A DNA stretch of 64,000 nt, taken from assembly GCA_018262985.1 (NCBI GenBank), contig JADFDI010000001.1, positions 592,664 to 656,663 on the forward strand, in the 5' to 3' direction. The DNA comes from Spirochaetota bacterium (lineage in GTDB: Bacteria > Spirochaetota > Spirochaetia > Treponematales > UBA12059). Positions within the stretch are counted from its first letter, which is position 1. Each line of letters starts with the position of its first letter. Below are positions 35,139 through 44,097 of the stretch, one piece after another. A model generated the notes under the pieces. The model made no database searches. It was given only the letters and a program-made list of their open reading frames with translations, and had not been told where the DNA came from. Position numbers and translations under genes: made by a program.

Positions 35139-37645
35139 GCCCCGACGCCGCTTCCCGCCGCGGAGTCGGACCGTCCCGCGGGCGCCGGGCTCTCCGTCGC
35201 GGCCTTGCGCGGGGCCCGTTTCCTCGGCGGCGCGGAAGGCTCCGCGGCGGACAGCACCTCGATGGCGATCTCCCCTTCCTTCAGGTCGACGCGCGCCGCG
35301 CCGCCCGAGGCGAGGCGTCCGAAGAGCACCTCGTCCACGAACCAGCCCTTCACCTTGTCCTCGACCAGGCGGCCGATGTTGCGGGCCCCGAATTCTCGGC
35401 TGTAGCCGCGGTCCGCCAGCCACGACACGGCGTCCGCGGACACTTCGAGGCTGACTTTCTTCTCGGCCAGCTGGGCTCGGAAATCGTCGAGGGCCTTGGC
35501 GACGATGCGTTCGATGATCTCCTTCGGCAGGTTCGCGAAGCGCACCACCGCGTCGAGGCGGTTGCGGAACTCCGGCGTGAAGGCCTTCTGGACGGCGTCG
35601 TCGATGGCCGCCTCGGTGAAGGCGCGCTCGCCGAAGCCGATCATGGGCTTGCCGATGTCGCGGGCGCCCGCGTTGCTCGTCATGATGAGGATGACGTTGC
35701 GGAAGTCCGCCTTGCGGCCCTGGTTGTCGGTCAGCGTCGCGTAGTCCATGATCTGCAACAGGATGTTGTACACGTCCGGGTGGGCCTTCTCGATCTCGTC
35801 GAGCAGCACCACGGCGTGCGGCGTCTTCCGCACCGCGTCGGTCAGGAGCCCGCCCTCCTCGTAGCCGACGTAGCCGGGCGGCGAGCCGATCAGGCGCGAC
35901 ACCGTGTGCTTCTCCTGGTATTCGCTCATGTCGTAGCGGTGGAGCGCCACGCCGAGCCGCTCGGCCAGGCGCTTCGCGAGCTCGGTCTTGCCGACGCCCG
36001 TCGGGCCGACGAAGAGGAAATTCGCCACCGGCTTGTCCGGCGCGCGGAAGCCCGCGCGCGAGCGCTTGACCGCCTTGGCCACCGCCTCGACCGCGGCGTC
36101 CTGCCCGAACACGCTCGATTTCAGCTCGGTCTCGAGCCCGGCCAGCTTGTCGCGCTCGTCCGAGGTGACCGTGGCCTCGGGAATGCGCGCGATGCGCGCC
36201 ACCACGGTCTCGATCTCCTTGCGTCCGATCGGCAGCACCGCCTCCTCGGGAAGCGCGCCTTCCGCGCCCTCCGACGGGGCTCCCGCGGCCGCCTCGGCGG
36301 CTTCCTTGTAGGCCCGCATGCGCGCCCACGCGCCCGCCTCGTCGATCACGTCGATGGCCTTGTCCGGCAGGCGGCGCTCGACCACGTACTGGGCCGAGAG
36401 CTTGACCGCCAGCTCGATCGCCTCGTCGTCGTAGGAAACCTTGTGGAATTCCTCGTACTTGGCGCGGAGTCCCTTGAGTATCTCGACGGCCTCCGCGTGG
36501 GTCGGCTCGGCGATGTCGATCTTCTGGAAACGGCGCGAGAGCGCGCGATCCTTGTCGAAGAACTTCTGGTACTCCTCGAAGGTGGTGGAGCCGATGCAGC
36601 GGAGCTTGCCCGAGGTGAGCGCGGGCTTGAGCAGGTTCGAGGCGTCCATCGAGCCGCCGGACACCGCGCCCGCGCCGACTATGGTGTGGATCTCGTCGAT
36701 GAAGAGGATGGCCTTGTCCTTCTTGAGGAGCTCGTCCACCACGCGCTTGACCCGTTCCTCGAAGTCGCCGCGGAACTTGGTGCCCGCCAGCAGCGAGCCC
36801 ATGTCCAGGCTGTAGATGGTGTAGCCGCGGAGCCGCGGCGGCACCAGGTCGGACACGATGCGCTGGGCGAGCCCCTCGGTGACGGCCGTCTTGCCGACGC
36901 CCGCCTCCCCGACGTGGATGGGGTTGTTCTTGAGGCGGCGGCAGAGCACCTGGACGGTGCGCTCGATCTCCAGGTCGCGCCCGATGACCGGCTCGAGCCG
37001 CCCCTCGCGGGCGAGCTTCGTCAGGTCCGTGGCGAAGCGCTCGAGGGCGCCGGCGCGCACCGAGGCCCGCGCCTTGAGTCCGGGGCGTTCCTCGCCCGCT
37101 TCCTCGTCGTCCTCCGCGGTTCCGCCGGGCAGCTCCTCGGGACCCGCGTCGGCCTCGTCGGCCTCGTCGCTCCCCGGGGCCGCCTCGCCGTCCAGGCCTT
37201 GCGTCCCGGGAGCGAAGGAGCCGCCGTCCGGGCCGTGGCTGATGACCTCGAGCAGCTGGATGCGCTTGATGCCCGACTTGCGGAGGTAGTACGCGGAATA
37301 GTTCCGCTCCTCGTCGAAGAGCGAAACGAGGACGTCGGCCACGCGGACCTCGTCCTTGCCCGACGCCTGCGCCTGCAGCACGGCGCGCTCGATGACCGAC
37401 TGGAAGCCCGCGGTCTGGATGGGCTCCTGGTTCTTCACCGCCGGGATCTTCTGGTCGAAGTACGACTCCATGCCCGCGCGGATCTGCTCGATGTCGGCCT
37501 CGCAGCCCTCGAGGATCACCCGGACCGACTCGAAGGACAGGGACGCGAAGAGTATGTGCTCCGGAGTCAGGTACTCGTGGCTCCTGAGCTTCGCCTCGTT
37601 ATACGCGGCGTTGAATATTGCCTGGACTTCCTGGCTGACGTTCAT
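35135..37645 (-). CDS. clpA: ATP-dependent Clp protease ATP-binding subunit ClpA
   Basis: 836 residues. N-domain (double Clp repeat, [10 protein letters not shown]), a long acidic Gly/Glu/Asp linker (about 145-190), and two AAA+ modules with Walker [10 protein letters not shown] and G-P-T-G-V-G-K-T-E, each with a Walker B D-E. No ClpB-type middle coiled coil. Unfolds substrates for the ClpP peptidase. The linker is longer than in E. coli ClpA (758 residues). Second gene of a clpS-clpA-aat operon. Confidence 0.95.
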   Translation of the reverse strand: MNVSQEVQAIFNAAYNEAKLRSHEYLTPEHILFASLSFESVRVILEGCEADIEQIRAGMESYFDQKIPAVKNQEPIQTAGFQSVIERAVLQAQASGKDEVRVADVLVSLFDEERNYSAYYLRKSGIKRIQLLEVISHGPDGGSFAPGTQGLDGEAAPGSDEADEADAGPEELPGGTAEDDEEAGEERPGLKARASVRAGALERFATDLTKLAREGRLEPVIGRDLEIERTVQVLCRRLKNNPIHVGEAGVGKTAVTEGLAQRIVSDLVPPRLRGYTIYSLDMGSLLAGTKFRGDFEERVKRVVDELLKKDKAILFIDEIHTIVGAGAVSGGSMDASNLLKPALTSGKLRCIGSTTFEEYQKFFDKDRALSRRFQKIDIAEPTHAEAVEILKGLRAKYEEFHKVSYDDEAIELAVKLSAQYVVERRLPDKAIDVIDEAGAWARMRAYKEAAEAAAGAPSEGAEGALPEEAVLPIGRKEIETVVARIARIPEATVTSDERDKLAGLETELKSSVFGQDAAVEAVAKAVKRSRAGFRAPDKPVANFLFVGPTGVGKTELAKRLAERLGVALHRYDMSEYQEKHTVSRLIGSPPGYVGYEEGGLLTDAVRKTPHAVVLLDEIEKAHPDVYNILLQIMDYATLTDNQGRKADFRNVILIMTSNAGARDIGKPMIGFGERAFTEAAIDDAVQKAFTPEFRNRLDAVVRFANLPKEIIERIVAKALDDFRAQLAEKKVSLEVSADAVSWLADRGYSREFGARNIGRLVEDKVKGWFVDEVLFGRLASGGAARVDLKEGEIAIEVLSAAEPSAPPRKRAPRKAATESPAPAGRSDSAAGSGVGA

Positions 37646-37648
37646 GCC

Positions 37649-37960
37649 TTATGCCTTCTCCATGGTGCAGCGGAGGGGGAACCCGTTCTCGCGAGCGAGC
37701 TCGTGGACCCTCCCGATCTTGGTGGCCGCGATGTCGTAGGGGTAGGTCCCCACGACGCCCCGGCCCTTCCTGTGTACGTCGAGCATGATGCGCGTAGCCT
37801 CCGGTATCGAGCGGTGGAAGACCGAAACGACCACCGCCACGACGAAGTCCATGGTCGTGTAGTCGTCGTTGAGGAGTAGGACGCGGTATTCGTCGGGTTC
37901 CCCGGTCCGCTCGTCCACCTTTTCGAGGACGGCGCCGTCAGTGCGGCTTTGGTTCGCCAT
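37649..37960 (-). CDS. clpS: ATP-dependent Clp protease adaptor ClpS
   Basis: 103 residues. Binds N-degron residues and hands substrates to ClpA. Signature L-L-N-D-D-Y-T-T-M-D-F-V (hydrophobic pocket) and M-L-D-V-H-R-K-G-R-G (His of the pocket) are present, with a flexible N-terminal tail. Start set by GGGAGAGC before the ATG; the upstream open frame is not coding. Three bases separate it from clpA. Confidence 0.95.
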   Translation of the reverse strand: MANQSRTDGAVLEKVDERTGEPDEYRVLLLNDDYTTMDFVVAVVVSVFHRSIPEATRIMLDVHRKGRGVVGTYPYDIAATKIGRVHELARENGFPLRCTMEKA

Positions 37961-37973
37961 GAGCTCTCCCAGT

Positions 37974-38002
37974 AAAATACCCGTCCGGAGCCTAAAAAAC
38001 AA
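37974..38002 (-). promoter_or_regulatory. Candidate promoter of the clpS-clpA-aat operon
   Basis: Reading the minus strand: TTGTTT (38002-37997), 17-base spacer, TATTTT (37979-37974), 14 bases before the clpS start. It sits in an AT-rich spot in GC-rich DNA. Confidence 0.5.
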
Positions 38003-38119
38003 GCTCCGCGTCCCTTCGGGAAAGGGCAACTCGGCCGCCCGCGCGGTTCGGGCGACGGGTGCTGGCGTCGGCACCTGAAAGCTCGCTTCGCCCGCCCGCC
38101 GCACCGAGCGCGGCCGCCC

Positions 38120-38270
38120 ATTATGCGGCAATCGGACCGCGGAGCCGCGGAGGGAAGATGAGGAAGGCAGGAAAATGAGAGCGGTGGCATGAAGGGACGG
38201 ATTGAGGACCATCCCGTTTGCCTTGATTCCCTCCGCGTCCTCCGCGTCTTCGCGGTTATCCTCGCGGGAA
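38120..38270. repeat. Hairpin repeat family 2, copy C
   Basis: Left arm ACCGCGGAGCCGCGGAGGGAA and right arm TTCCCTCCGCGTCCTCCGCG...CGCGGTT are inverted repeats about 90 bases apart. This is the clearest pair of arms in the family. It lies between the clpS promoter and the ECF sigma gene; the rest of that 350-base gap holds only the promoter described. Confidence 0.65.
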
Positions 38271-38312
38271 ATTCCCAACACCGCCCGCCCGGGCGGCGTA
38301 GTATTCATCGTG

Positions 38313-38894
38313 ATGGATGCGATGCCTGAATCCGAGCGGCGCGCGCTGCGCGACGCCGCGCTCGCGGGCGGGAACGCCGCCCGCGGAGCCTTCGAGGCCC
38401 TCTGGACGCGCTTCAGGGCGCGGCTCGTGGTCTACGCGCGCTCGTGGCGAGCCTTCGGCCCCGCCGACGCGGACGACGCGGCCTCCGAGGCCCTCATCGC
38501 GGCGTTCCGGGGCCTCGCGCGCTACGACAGCGCCCGGCCGCTCGAGCCCTGGGTCTACGCGGTGGCCTCGCGGCGCTTCGCCGACCTCGCGCGCGCGGCG
38601 AAGCGCCGCCCGGCGCGGGCCTTCGCCGAGGGCGAGCTCGACGCGCTGGCCGACGGCGCGCGCGCCCATGACGAGGGTCTGGCCCGCGGCGACCTGGCCG
38701 GGCGCGTCCGCGCCGCCATCGCGGAGCTGCCTTGGCCCGAGCGGCGGCTCGCCGTGCTCGCCTTCTACGAGGAAATGAGCTCGGCCGACATCGGCCGCGT
38801 CCTTTCAATGCCGCCCGGCACGGTGCGCTGGCGCATATCGGTCCTGCGCCGCCGCCTCGGGGCGGCATTCCCGGAGGCAGCCCATGCGTACTGA
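38313..38894 (+). CDS. ECF-type sigma factor
   Basis: 193 residues. Region 2 (A-F-E-A-L-W-T-R-F-R-A-R-L, D-A-A-S-E-A-L-I-A-A-F-R-G-L-A-R-Y) and region 4 (L-P-W-P-E-R-R-L-A-V-L-A-F-Y-E-E-M-S-S-A-D-I-G-R-V-L). The pattern of group IV sigma factors is clear, though sequence is very Ala/Arg-rich. No clear ribosome site; an adjacent GTG one codon up is an alternative start. It overlaps the next gene by 11 bases. The gene pair suggests sigma/anti-sigma regulation. Confidence 0.82.
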   Translation: MDAMPESERRALRDAALAGGNAARGAFEALWTRFRARLVVYARSWRAFGPADADDAASEALIAAFRGLARYDSARPLEPWVYAVASRRFADLARAAKRRPARAFAEGELDALADGARAHDEGLARGDLAGRVRAAIAELPWPERRLAVLAFYEEMSSADIGRVLSMPPGTVRWRISVLRRRLGAAFPEAAHAY

Positions 38895-39228
38895 ACGAGC
38901 TTCCGATCCCTTCCGCGAGGCCTACGCCCGCGAGCTTTCTCTCGTGGCGCCACGCGCCGCGTCCCCGTCGGAGCTCGCGCGGGCGCTCGAGCCCGAGCCT
39001 CGCCGGGCGCCCGCGACCGGTCTCCTGCCCGCGTGGCTCGGCGCGGCCGCCGCCCTCGCCGTCGCGGCGGCGTCCGTGGCCTCGCCCGCCGCGGACGAGG
39101 CGAGCCTTTCCTCGCTCATCGCGCGTTCCTGGCCGGCCGACGCCGAAGCCCGGATCGCGACCTTCGCCGCGTCAGCCGGCGAAGCATTCAACGCGGGGCC
39201 TTCGAACGCCCCGAGGAGCATTCCATGA
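38884..39228 (+). CDS. Small single-span membrane protein, candidate anti-sigma factor
   Basis: 114 residues, not matched to a family. ~45 residues N-terminal of one hydrophobic helix (about 48-68, W-L-G-A-A-A-A-L-A-V-A-A-A-S-V-A), and a ~45-residue tail with L-S-S-L-I-A-R-S-W-P. It overlaps the ECF sigma gene and the next gene's start (ATGA). Size, topology and position fit an anti-sigma factor; no zinc-binding HxxxCxxC motif is seen, so this is inference from context. Confidence 0.65.
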   Translation: MRTERASDPFREAYARELSLVAPRAASPSELARALEPEPRRAPATGLLPAWLGAAAALAVAAASVASPAADEASLSSLIARSWPADAEARIATFAASAGEAFNAGPSNAPRSIP

Positions 39229-39677
39229 TCGCCCTGATCCTTCCCGTCGCCATCGCCGCGGCATCCGTCCTGTTCGTGATCTTCGTCAGCGGCGGCCTGC
39301 CGTACCTGCTCGCCTTCGTCGACCTGCCGAGCCTCATCCTGGTCCCGGTTACGGCCTGGCTCTGCGCGGCGGCCGGGTTCGGTTGGAAGCGCTCGTTCGC
39401 CGCATGGAGGGCCCCGCTCGACCCGGGCGCCGACGCCGCGGCCCTCCGCTCCGCCCTGGCTTGGACCGGGGCGCTGGCCGGCTGGATCGCGTCCTTCGCC
39501 GCCCTCGGGCTCTTCATGGGCCTGGTGTTCATCCTGGCCAACCTCGACGACGCGAGCAAGCTCGGCCGCAACCTCGCGGTCGCCGTGCTCGTCTCGGCCT
39601 ACGCCGCCGTTTCGATGCTGGTGCTCGTCCTGCCCGCCCGCACCATCGCCGCCCGCCGCCTCGCCGAACAGGCCTGA
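39225..39677 (+). CDS. Small MotA-like membrane protein
   Basis: 150 residues, four hydrophobic segments. The stretches F-V-D-L-P-S-L-I-L-V-P-V (after helix 1) and D-D-A-S-K-L-G-R-N-L-A-V-A-V-L-V-S-A-Y-A recall MotA's I-D-I-P-S-L and (D-D-P-S-K-)hG-P-x-x-A-x-A-h-h-T-T-h-Y regions, but the long cytoplasmic loop of MotA (full length about 260 or more) is missing. Probably a reduced MotA/TolQ/ExbB-like channel or an unrelated look-alike. No MotB/ExbD partner nearby. GAGGAG precedes the ATG; coupled to the previous gene. Confidence 0.6.
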   Translation: MIALILPVAIAAASVLFVIFVSGGLPYLLAFVDLPSLILVPVTAWLCAAAGFGWKRSFAAWRAPLDPGADAAALRSALAWTGALAGWIASFAALGLFMGLVFILANLDDASKLGRNLAVAVLVSAYAAVSMLVLVLPARTIAARRLAEQA

Positions 39678-39681
39678 TCCC

Positions 39682-39825
39682 TAAAGAAACCGCAGAGGCG
39701 CAGAGACGCCGAGATCGAGGATTGAGAGAATCGGGTTGAGGAACCGGAGCCTCGGGGCTGCCTCCCGGCTTGTTTCTTCTCCGCTCGCCGTTCTCGGCGC
39801 CTCTGCGATCGTCTTCACGGTGGAG
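39682..39825. repeat. Hairpin repeat family 2, copy D
   Basis: Begins four bases after the MotA-like gene's stop: AACCGCAGAGGCGCAGAG...GCCGAGA at left and TCTCGGCGCCTCTGCG at right form an inverted pair. The spacer is unlike that of other copies. Together with the T-box leader it accounts for the whole 700-base gap up to thrS. Confidence 0.65.
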
Positions 39826-39873
39826 TCCTTGACGCGGGGGGCGGCGGGGGATATGTTCTCCTTTACAGGCTTT

Positions 39874-40219
39874 GACGGAGAAGAGTAGCCGGAGACCGGC
39901 GCCGACAGAGAGGGCGCCCCGAGGCTGAGAGGGTCCGACGACCGGACCGGCGAAAACCACTCCCGAGCCGCCCGGGTGAACCGACCCTGGAGGTCGCGGT
40001 AATCCGGGCCGGGTGCGCCCGTGATAGCGGTGAAGAGTGCGGCGCGCGTGGCGGCGAGGGGGCGGGAAACCGTCCGACCGCCGGCCGGGCGCCGAAGCAA
40101 GGTGGTACCGCGGATGCCGCGGGGGACCTCGTCGAGGGCCTCTCCGGAATTCGTCCTTGCGCGAGAGGGGAAGTCCCCCCGAGCGCGAAGACGCGTTCCC
40201 GAGGGGCCTTCCGCTTTTT
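39874..40219 (+). promoter_or_regulatory. T-box leader (threonine) with terminator, upstream of thrS
   Basis: Classic tRNA-sensing T-box layout. Stem I features AGAGAGGGCGCC and GGCTGAGAGGG are at 39907-39932. The specifier loop is CGAAAACCACTCC, giving threonine codon ACC at 39956-39958. The T-box/antiterminator sequence AAGCAAGGTGGTACCGCGG is at 40095-40113. A rho-independent terminator follows: GGAAG-CCCC with GGGG-CTTCC, then GCTTTTT (40169-40219). Uncharged tRNA-Thr pairs with ACC and with the TGGT bulge, favouring read-through into thrS. The specifier agrees with the downstream gene. Confidence 0.92.
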
Positions 40220-40373
40220 CTCGGGATCCGGCGGCCGCCCTCAAGAGAGGGGGTAGCGGAGAACACCGCAGGACAAGGCCGGCAGGCCTTGGCCGAGGAG
40301 TTCGAAGCGAGGGGGATGCTTCCCCCTTTTAAAATCCGGATCCGATCGCCCCGAACGGGCGAAGGAGTACCCC

Positions 40374-42110
40374 ATGTCCGCGAACGTCGAGACCATCCGG
40401 CATTCCGCCTCCCACGTCATGGCCGAGGCCGTGCTGCGCCTCAGGCCCGGCAGCAAGGTGGCCATCGGGCCCGCCATCGACGACGGGTTCTACTACGACT
40501 TCCAGCTCAGCGAGCCGATCCGCGAGGAGGACTTTCCCGCCATCGAGAAGGAGATGCGGAAGATCATCGCCTCGGGCGCGAAGTTCGAGCGCCGCGAGGT
40601 GTCGAAGGACGAGGCGAAGCAGCTCTTCGCCGCCGAGCCCTTCAAGCTCGAGCTGATCGAGGGCCTCGAGGAGGGGACCATCAGCCTCTACGAGCAGGAC
40701 GGCTTCGTCGACCTCTGTCGCGGTCCCCACGTCGAGTCGACCCGCGAGATCCGCCCCGACAGCTTCAAGCTGCGCTCGGTGGCCGGCGCGTACTGGCGCG
40801 GCGACGAGAAGCGCCCCATGCTGACCCGCCTCTACGCGTACTGCTTCGCGTCCAAGGCGGAGCTCGAGGCCCACCTCAAGCTGCTCGAGGAGGCCGAGAA
40901 GCGCGACAACCGCCGCCTCGGCAAGGAGCTCGACCTGTTCAGCACCCACGAGGAGGCGGGCGCGGGGCTCGTGTACTGGCACCCGAAGGGCGGGCGCTTC
41001 CGCGTGGCGCTCGAGAACTGGTGGCGCGACGAGCACTACGCGAACGGCTACGAGATCCTCTTCACCCCGCACATCGGCAAGAGCTGGCTCTGGGAGACCT
41101 CGGGCCACCTGGGCTTCTACAAGGAAGGCATGTACTCGTCGATGAAGATCGACGAGGACGACTACTACATCAAGCCGATGAACTGCCCCTTCCACATCAT
41201 GATCTACAACTCGAACGCGCACTCGTACCGCGACCTGCCCCTCCGCTGGGCGGAGCTCGGCACCGTCTACCGCTACGAGCGCTCCGGCACCCTGCACGGC
41301 CTCATGCGCGTGCGCGGCTTCACCCAGGACGACGCCCACATCATCTGCACCCCGGCGCAGATCGGGGACGAGATCGCCGAGGTGCTGCGCTTCAGCCTCC
41401 ACATGCACCGGACCCTCGGCTTCAAGGACATCAAGGCCTACCTGGCCACCCGGCCCGCGGGCGACGGCGCGGTCGGGGCGCCCGAGATGTGGGACACCGC
41501 GCTCGAGAGCCTCCGCAAGGCGGTCGAGAAGGAAGGTCTCGCCTACGAGATGGACGAGGGCGGCGGCGCCTTCTACGGTCCCAAGATCGACATCAAGGTC
41601 AAGGACGCCATCGGCCGCGAGTGGCAGCTGACCACCATCCAGTTCGACTTCAACGAGCCCGAGCGCTTCGACATGACCTACGTCGACTCCGACGGGCAGA
41701 AGAAGCGGCCTTACATGGTGCACCGCGCCCTGCTCGGTTCCATCGAGCGCTTCTTCGGCGTCTACCTCGAGCACACCGCGGGCGCCTTCCCGCTGTGGCT
41801 CTCGCCCGAGCACGCCGTGGTGGTACCCGTGGCGCCGACCTTCGACGAGTACGCCAAGGCGGTCGAGGGCAGGCTCCGCGCCGCGGGCCTGCGCGCCAAG
41901 GCGGACCTTTCCGACTCGCGCATGAACGCGAAGATCCGCGACGCGCAGAACCAGAAGGTGCCGTACGTGCTCGTGGTCGGCGGCCGCGAGGCGGAGGAAG
42001 GGACCGTGGCGGTGCGGGTGCGCGGCGGCGAGCAGCTGCCGCCCATGAAGGTGGAAGCCTTCGTCGAGCGGGCCAAGGCCAAGCTCGCCGAAAAGGCCCT
42101 GGACCTGTAG
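40374..42110 (+). CDS. thrS: Threonyl-tRNA synthetase without N-terminal TGS domain
   Basis: 578 residues versus ~640 for E. coli ThrRS. The protein begins directly with the editing-domain-like H-S-A-S-H-V-M-A-E-A-V (H-x-x-x-H) and I-G-P-A-I-D-D-G-F-Y-Y-D-F, so the ~60-residue TGS domain is absent. The class II catalytic core (P-M-N-C-P-F-H, R-Y-E-R-S-G-T-L-H-G-L-M-R-V-R-G-F) and the anticodon domain follow. The start is an ATG after GGAGTACC. Controlled by the threonine T-box upstream. TGS-less forms are known in some bacteria, so this is not necessarily damage. Confidence 0.95.
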   Translation: MSANVETIRHSASHVMAEAVLRLRPGSKVAIGPAIDDGFYYDFQLSEPIREEDFPAIEKEMRKIIASGAKFERREVSKDEAKQLFAAEPFKLELIEGLEEGTISLYEQDGFVDLCRGPHVESTREIRPDSFKLRSVAGAYWRGDEKRPMLTRLYAYCFASKAELEAHLKLLEEAEKRDNRRLGKELDLFSTHEEAGAGLVYWHPKGGRFRVALENWWRDEHYANGYEILFTPHIGKSWLWETSGHLGFYKEGMYSSMKIDEDDYYIKPMNCPFHIMIYNSNAHSYRDLPLRWAELGTVYRYERSGTLHGLMRVRGFTQDDAHIICTPAQIGDEIAEVLRFSLHMHRTLGFKDIKAYLATRPAGDGAVGAPEMWDTALESLRKAVEKEGLAYEMDEGGGAFYGPKIDIKVKDAIGREWQLTTIQFDFNEPERFDMTYVDSDGQKKRPYMVHRALLGSIERFFGVYLEHTAGAFPLWLSPEHAVVVPVAPTFDEYAKAVEGRLRAAGLRAKADLSDSRMNAKIRDAQNQKVPYVLVVGGREAEEGTVAVRVRGGEQLPPMKVEAFVERAKAKLAEKALDL

Positions 42111-42125
42111 CCGGCGAGAAGCCAT

Positions 42126-42154
42126 GGAGGCGCGGACACCTCATCCGCGCCTCC
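42126..42154. terminator. Perfect 11-bp hairpin after thrS
   Basis: GGAGGCGCGGA/TCCGCGCCTCC with a 7-base loop, 15 bases after the thrS stop. No T-run follows, so it is either a weak terminator or an RNA stabiliser between thrS and the DUF1361 gene. Confidence 0.4.
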
Positions 42155-42187
42155 GCGGCGGAAGTCCCGATTGGAGTGCATGTGCGG

Positions 42188-42883
42188 ATGAAGGGTATCG
42201 GGAAGGCGCTGTGGTTGCCGCTCGCGGCGTTCGCGGGGGCGGCGCCGCTCGTCGCGGTGCGCGCGGCCGCGACCGGAGTATGGCTCTACGGGTTCCTGCT
42301 CTGGAACCTCTTCCTGGCCTGCGTGCCGTACTTCGTCGCGTACGCGCAGTCGGCCCTCGCTTCGCGCGCGCGCGAAGCCTCCGCGCCGGCGCGCTGGCTC
42401 GCGGGCCTGGCCATGGCGGCGGCGACGCTTGCGTGGCTCGTGTTCTACCCGAACGCGCCGTACATCTTCACCGATTTCATCCACGTGGTGGAGGGCGGCT
42501 GGCTCCGCCGCGACGGCTCGCGCCTCGTGGGTCCCAACGCCCTGCTCTGGTACGACATCCTCATGAGCGCGGCCTTCGCCTTCGCCGGCCACATGGCGGG
42601 CCTCGCGTCCATACGGCTGGAATACAAGGCGCTCGCCCTCGCGTGGGGGAGGGCCGCCGCGACCGCGATCGTTTCGTTCGCGGTCCTGGCCTCGGGCTTC
42701 GGCATCTACCTCGGACGCTTCGCCCGGCTCAATTCCTGGGACCTGCTGACGGATCCGGTCGGCACCATGTCCGCCATGGCGCGCGACTTCGCCGATCCGA
42801 AGGCGGTGCTCTTCGCGCTGGCCTCCAGCTTCTTCGTGGGAGCCAGCTACCTCGTGGCCGCCGCGTTCCGGAAGGTCGACTGA
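42188..42883 (+). CDS. DUF1361 membrane protein
   Basis: 231 residues with seven or so hydrophobic segments. Characteristic P-N-A-P-Y-I-F-T-D-F-I-H motif (about residue 92) and L-W-Y-D-I-L-M-S identify the DUF1361 family, whose function is unknown. ATG used; a GTG two codons upstream (42182) sits five bases after GGAG and may be the real start. Follows thrS by about 75 bases, so it may share the T-box-controlled transcript. Confidence 0.8.
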   Translation: MKGIGKALWLPLAAFAGAAPLVAVRAAATGVWLYGFLLWNLFLACVPYFVAYAQSALASRAREASAPARWLAGLAMAAATLAWLVFYPNAPYIFTDFIHVVEGGWLRRDGSRLVGPNALLWYDILMSAAFAFAGHMAGLASIRLEYKALALAWGRAAATAIVSFAVLASGFGIYLGRFARLNSWDLLTDPVGTMSAMARDFADPKAVLFALASSFFVGASYLVAAAFRKVD

Positions 42884-42887
42884 GTAA

Positions 42888-43010
42888 AAGCGGAACCGCG
42901 GAGACGCGGAGACTCTGGAGAAGGAGGGAGAGGACGGGCTCCGGTGCTCCCCGGGGAACTTGGCAAATTCTCCCATTTGGCTTCCCTGCCTCTGCGTCTC
43001 TATGTCCCTG
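42888..43010. repeat. Hairpin repeat family 2, copy E
   Basis: Left arm GGAACCGCGGAGACGCGGAGA directly after the DUF1361 stop, right arm TGCCTCTGCGTCTCTATG. Same arm chemistry as copies A-D, but with a mismatched right arm. Confidence 0.55.
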
Positions 43011-43022
43011 TGCCCGGTCTCG

Positions 43023-43056
43023 AAAAAAAAGCCCCGGCGCAAGGCCGGGGCTTTTT
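43023..43056. terminator. Bidirectional rho-independent terminator
   Basis: AGCCCCGGC/GCCGGGGCT with a short GCAAG loop, an A-run on the left and TTTTT on the right. It serves the plus-strand DUF1361 side and the minus-strand end of the oligopeptide operon. Confidence 0.9.
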
Positions 43057-43080
43057 CGTTTCAGGTTCCGATGGACGGGG

Positions 43081-44097
43081 TCAGATTTCCTTCCACCTTC
43101 TGCATGCGTGCATGTGGCCGCCGCCGATATCTTCGAGTTCGGGCTCGGGGAGGGTCTTGCACTCGTCGGTCGCGTAGGGGCAGCGGGTGTGGAAGCGGCA
43201 GCCCGCGGGAATGTTCGCCGGGCTGGGAATCTCGCCCGAAATGGGGAGCTCCTTGATCACGTCGACCTTGCCCGACTCCGGCTCCGGCACCGCGTCGATG
43301 AGGGCCTTGGTGTAGGGGTGCAGGGGCTTGTCGATGATCATGTCCGCGGGGCCCATCTCCACGATGCGGCCGAGGTACATGACCGCGATGCGGTCCGCGA
43401 AGTAGCGGGCGGTCGAGAGGTCGTGCGTGATGTAGAGGTAGGTCAGCCCCAGGTCGCGCTGGACGTCCTTCATCATGTGGAGGATCTCGGCGCGGGTCGA
43501 GAGGTCGATCATGGACACCGGCTCGTCCGCGACGAGCATCTTCGGGTTGAGGATCAGCGTGCGCGCGGTGGCGACGCGCTGGCGCTGTCCGCCCGAGAGC
43601 ATGTGCGGGAAGCGGGTCATGAACTCCTCGGGCGGGGTGATCTTCACTTCCTCGAGGGCCTTGACGATCATCTCGTCGTGCCTGGCGCGGTCGCCTTCGA
43701 TGCGGTGGATCGAGAGCGGCTCCTCGAGCACGTCCCGGATCTTGAAGCGCGGGTTCATCGAGGCGTAGGGATCCTGGAAGATCATCTGCACCTTGCGGCG
43801 GTAGGCTTCGAGCTGCTTCTTGGCTATCGAGGTGACGTCTTCGCCGTCGAAGATCATGGTGCCCGAGGTGGGCTCGATGAGCTTCATGACGAGCTTGCCG
43901 GTGGTGGTCTTGCCGGAGCCCGATTCGCCGATCAGCGCGAAGATCTCGCCCTTCTTGATGTCGAAGCTGATGCCGTCGACGGCCTTGACGACCTTGCGGG
44001 CCTTGCCGAGCGAGGCCGCGAGCCCCATGTGCGGGGTGAAGTGCTTCTTGAGGTTCTCGACCTTGAGCAGCACCTCGGGGTTCTTGTTCTCGCTCAT
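43081..44097 (-). CDS. oppF: Oligopeptide ABC transporter ATP-binding protein, OppF-type
   Basis: 338 residues. Walker A G-E-S-G-S-G-K-T-T-T, signature L-S-G-G-Q-R-Q-R-V, Walker B L-V-A-D-E-P, plus the C-terminal oligopeptide_ABC extension with spaced cysteines (C-R-F-H-T-R-C-P-Y). That Cys-rich tail marks the Opp/Dpp family. ATG overlaps the oppD stop (ATGA). Last gene of the minus-strand operon, followed by the terminator. Energises peptide or nickel uptake; the exact substrate is unknown. Confidence 0.9.
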   Translation of the reverse strand: MSENKNPEVLLKVENLKKHFTPHMGLAASLGKARKVVKAVDGISFDIKKGEIFALIGESGSGKTTTGKLVMKLIEPTSGTMIFDGEDVTSIAKKQLEAYRRKVQMIFQDPYASMNPRFKIRDVLEEPLSIHRIEGDRARHDEMIVKALEEVKITPPEEFMTRFPHMLSGGQRQRVATARTLILNPKMLVADEPVSMIDLSTRAEILHMMKDVQRDLGLTYLYITHDLSTARYFADRIAVMYLGRIVEMGPADMIIDKPLHPYTKALIDAVPEPESGKVDVIKELPISGEIPSPANIPAGCRFHTRCPYATDECKTLPEPELEDIGGGHMHACRRWKEI

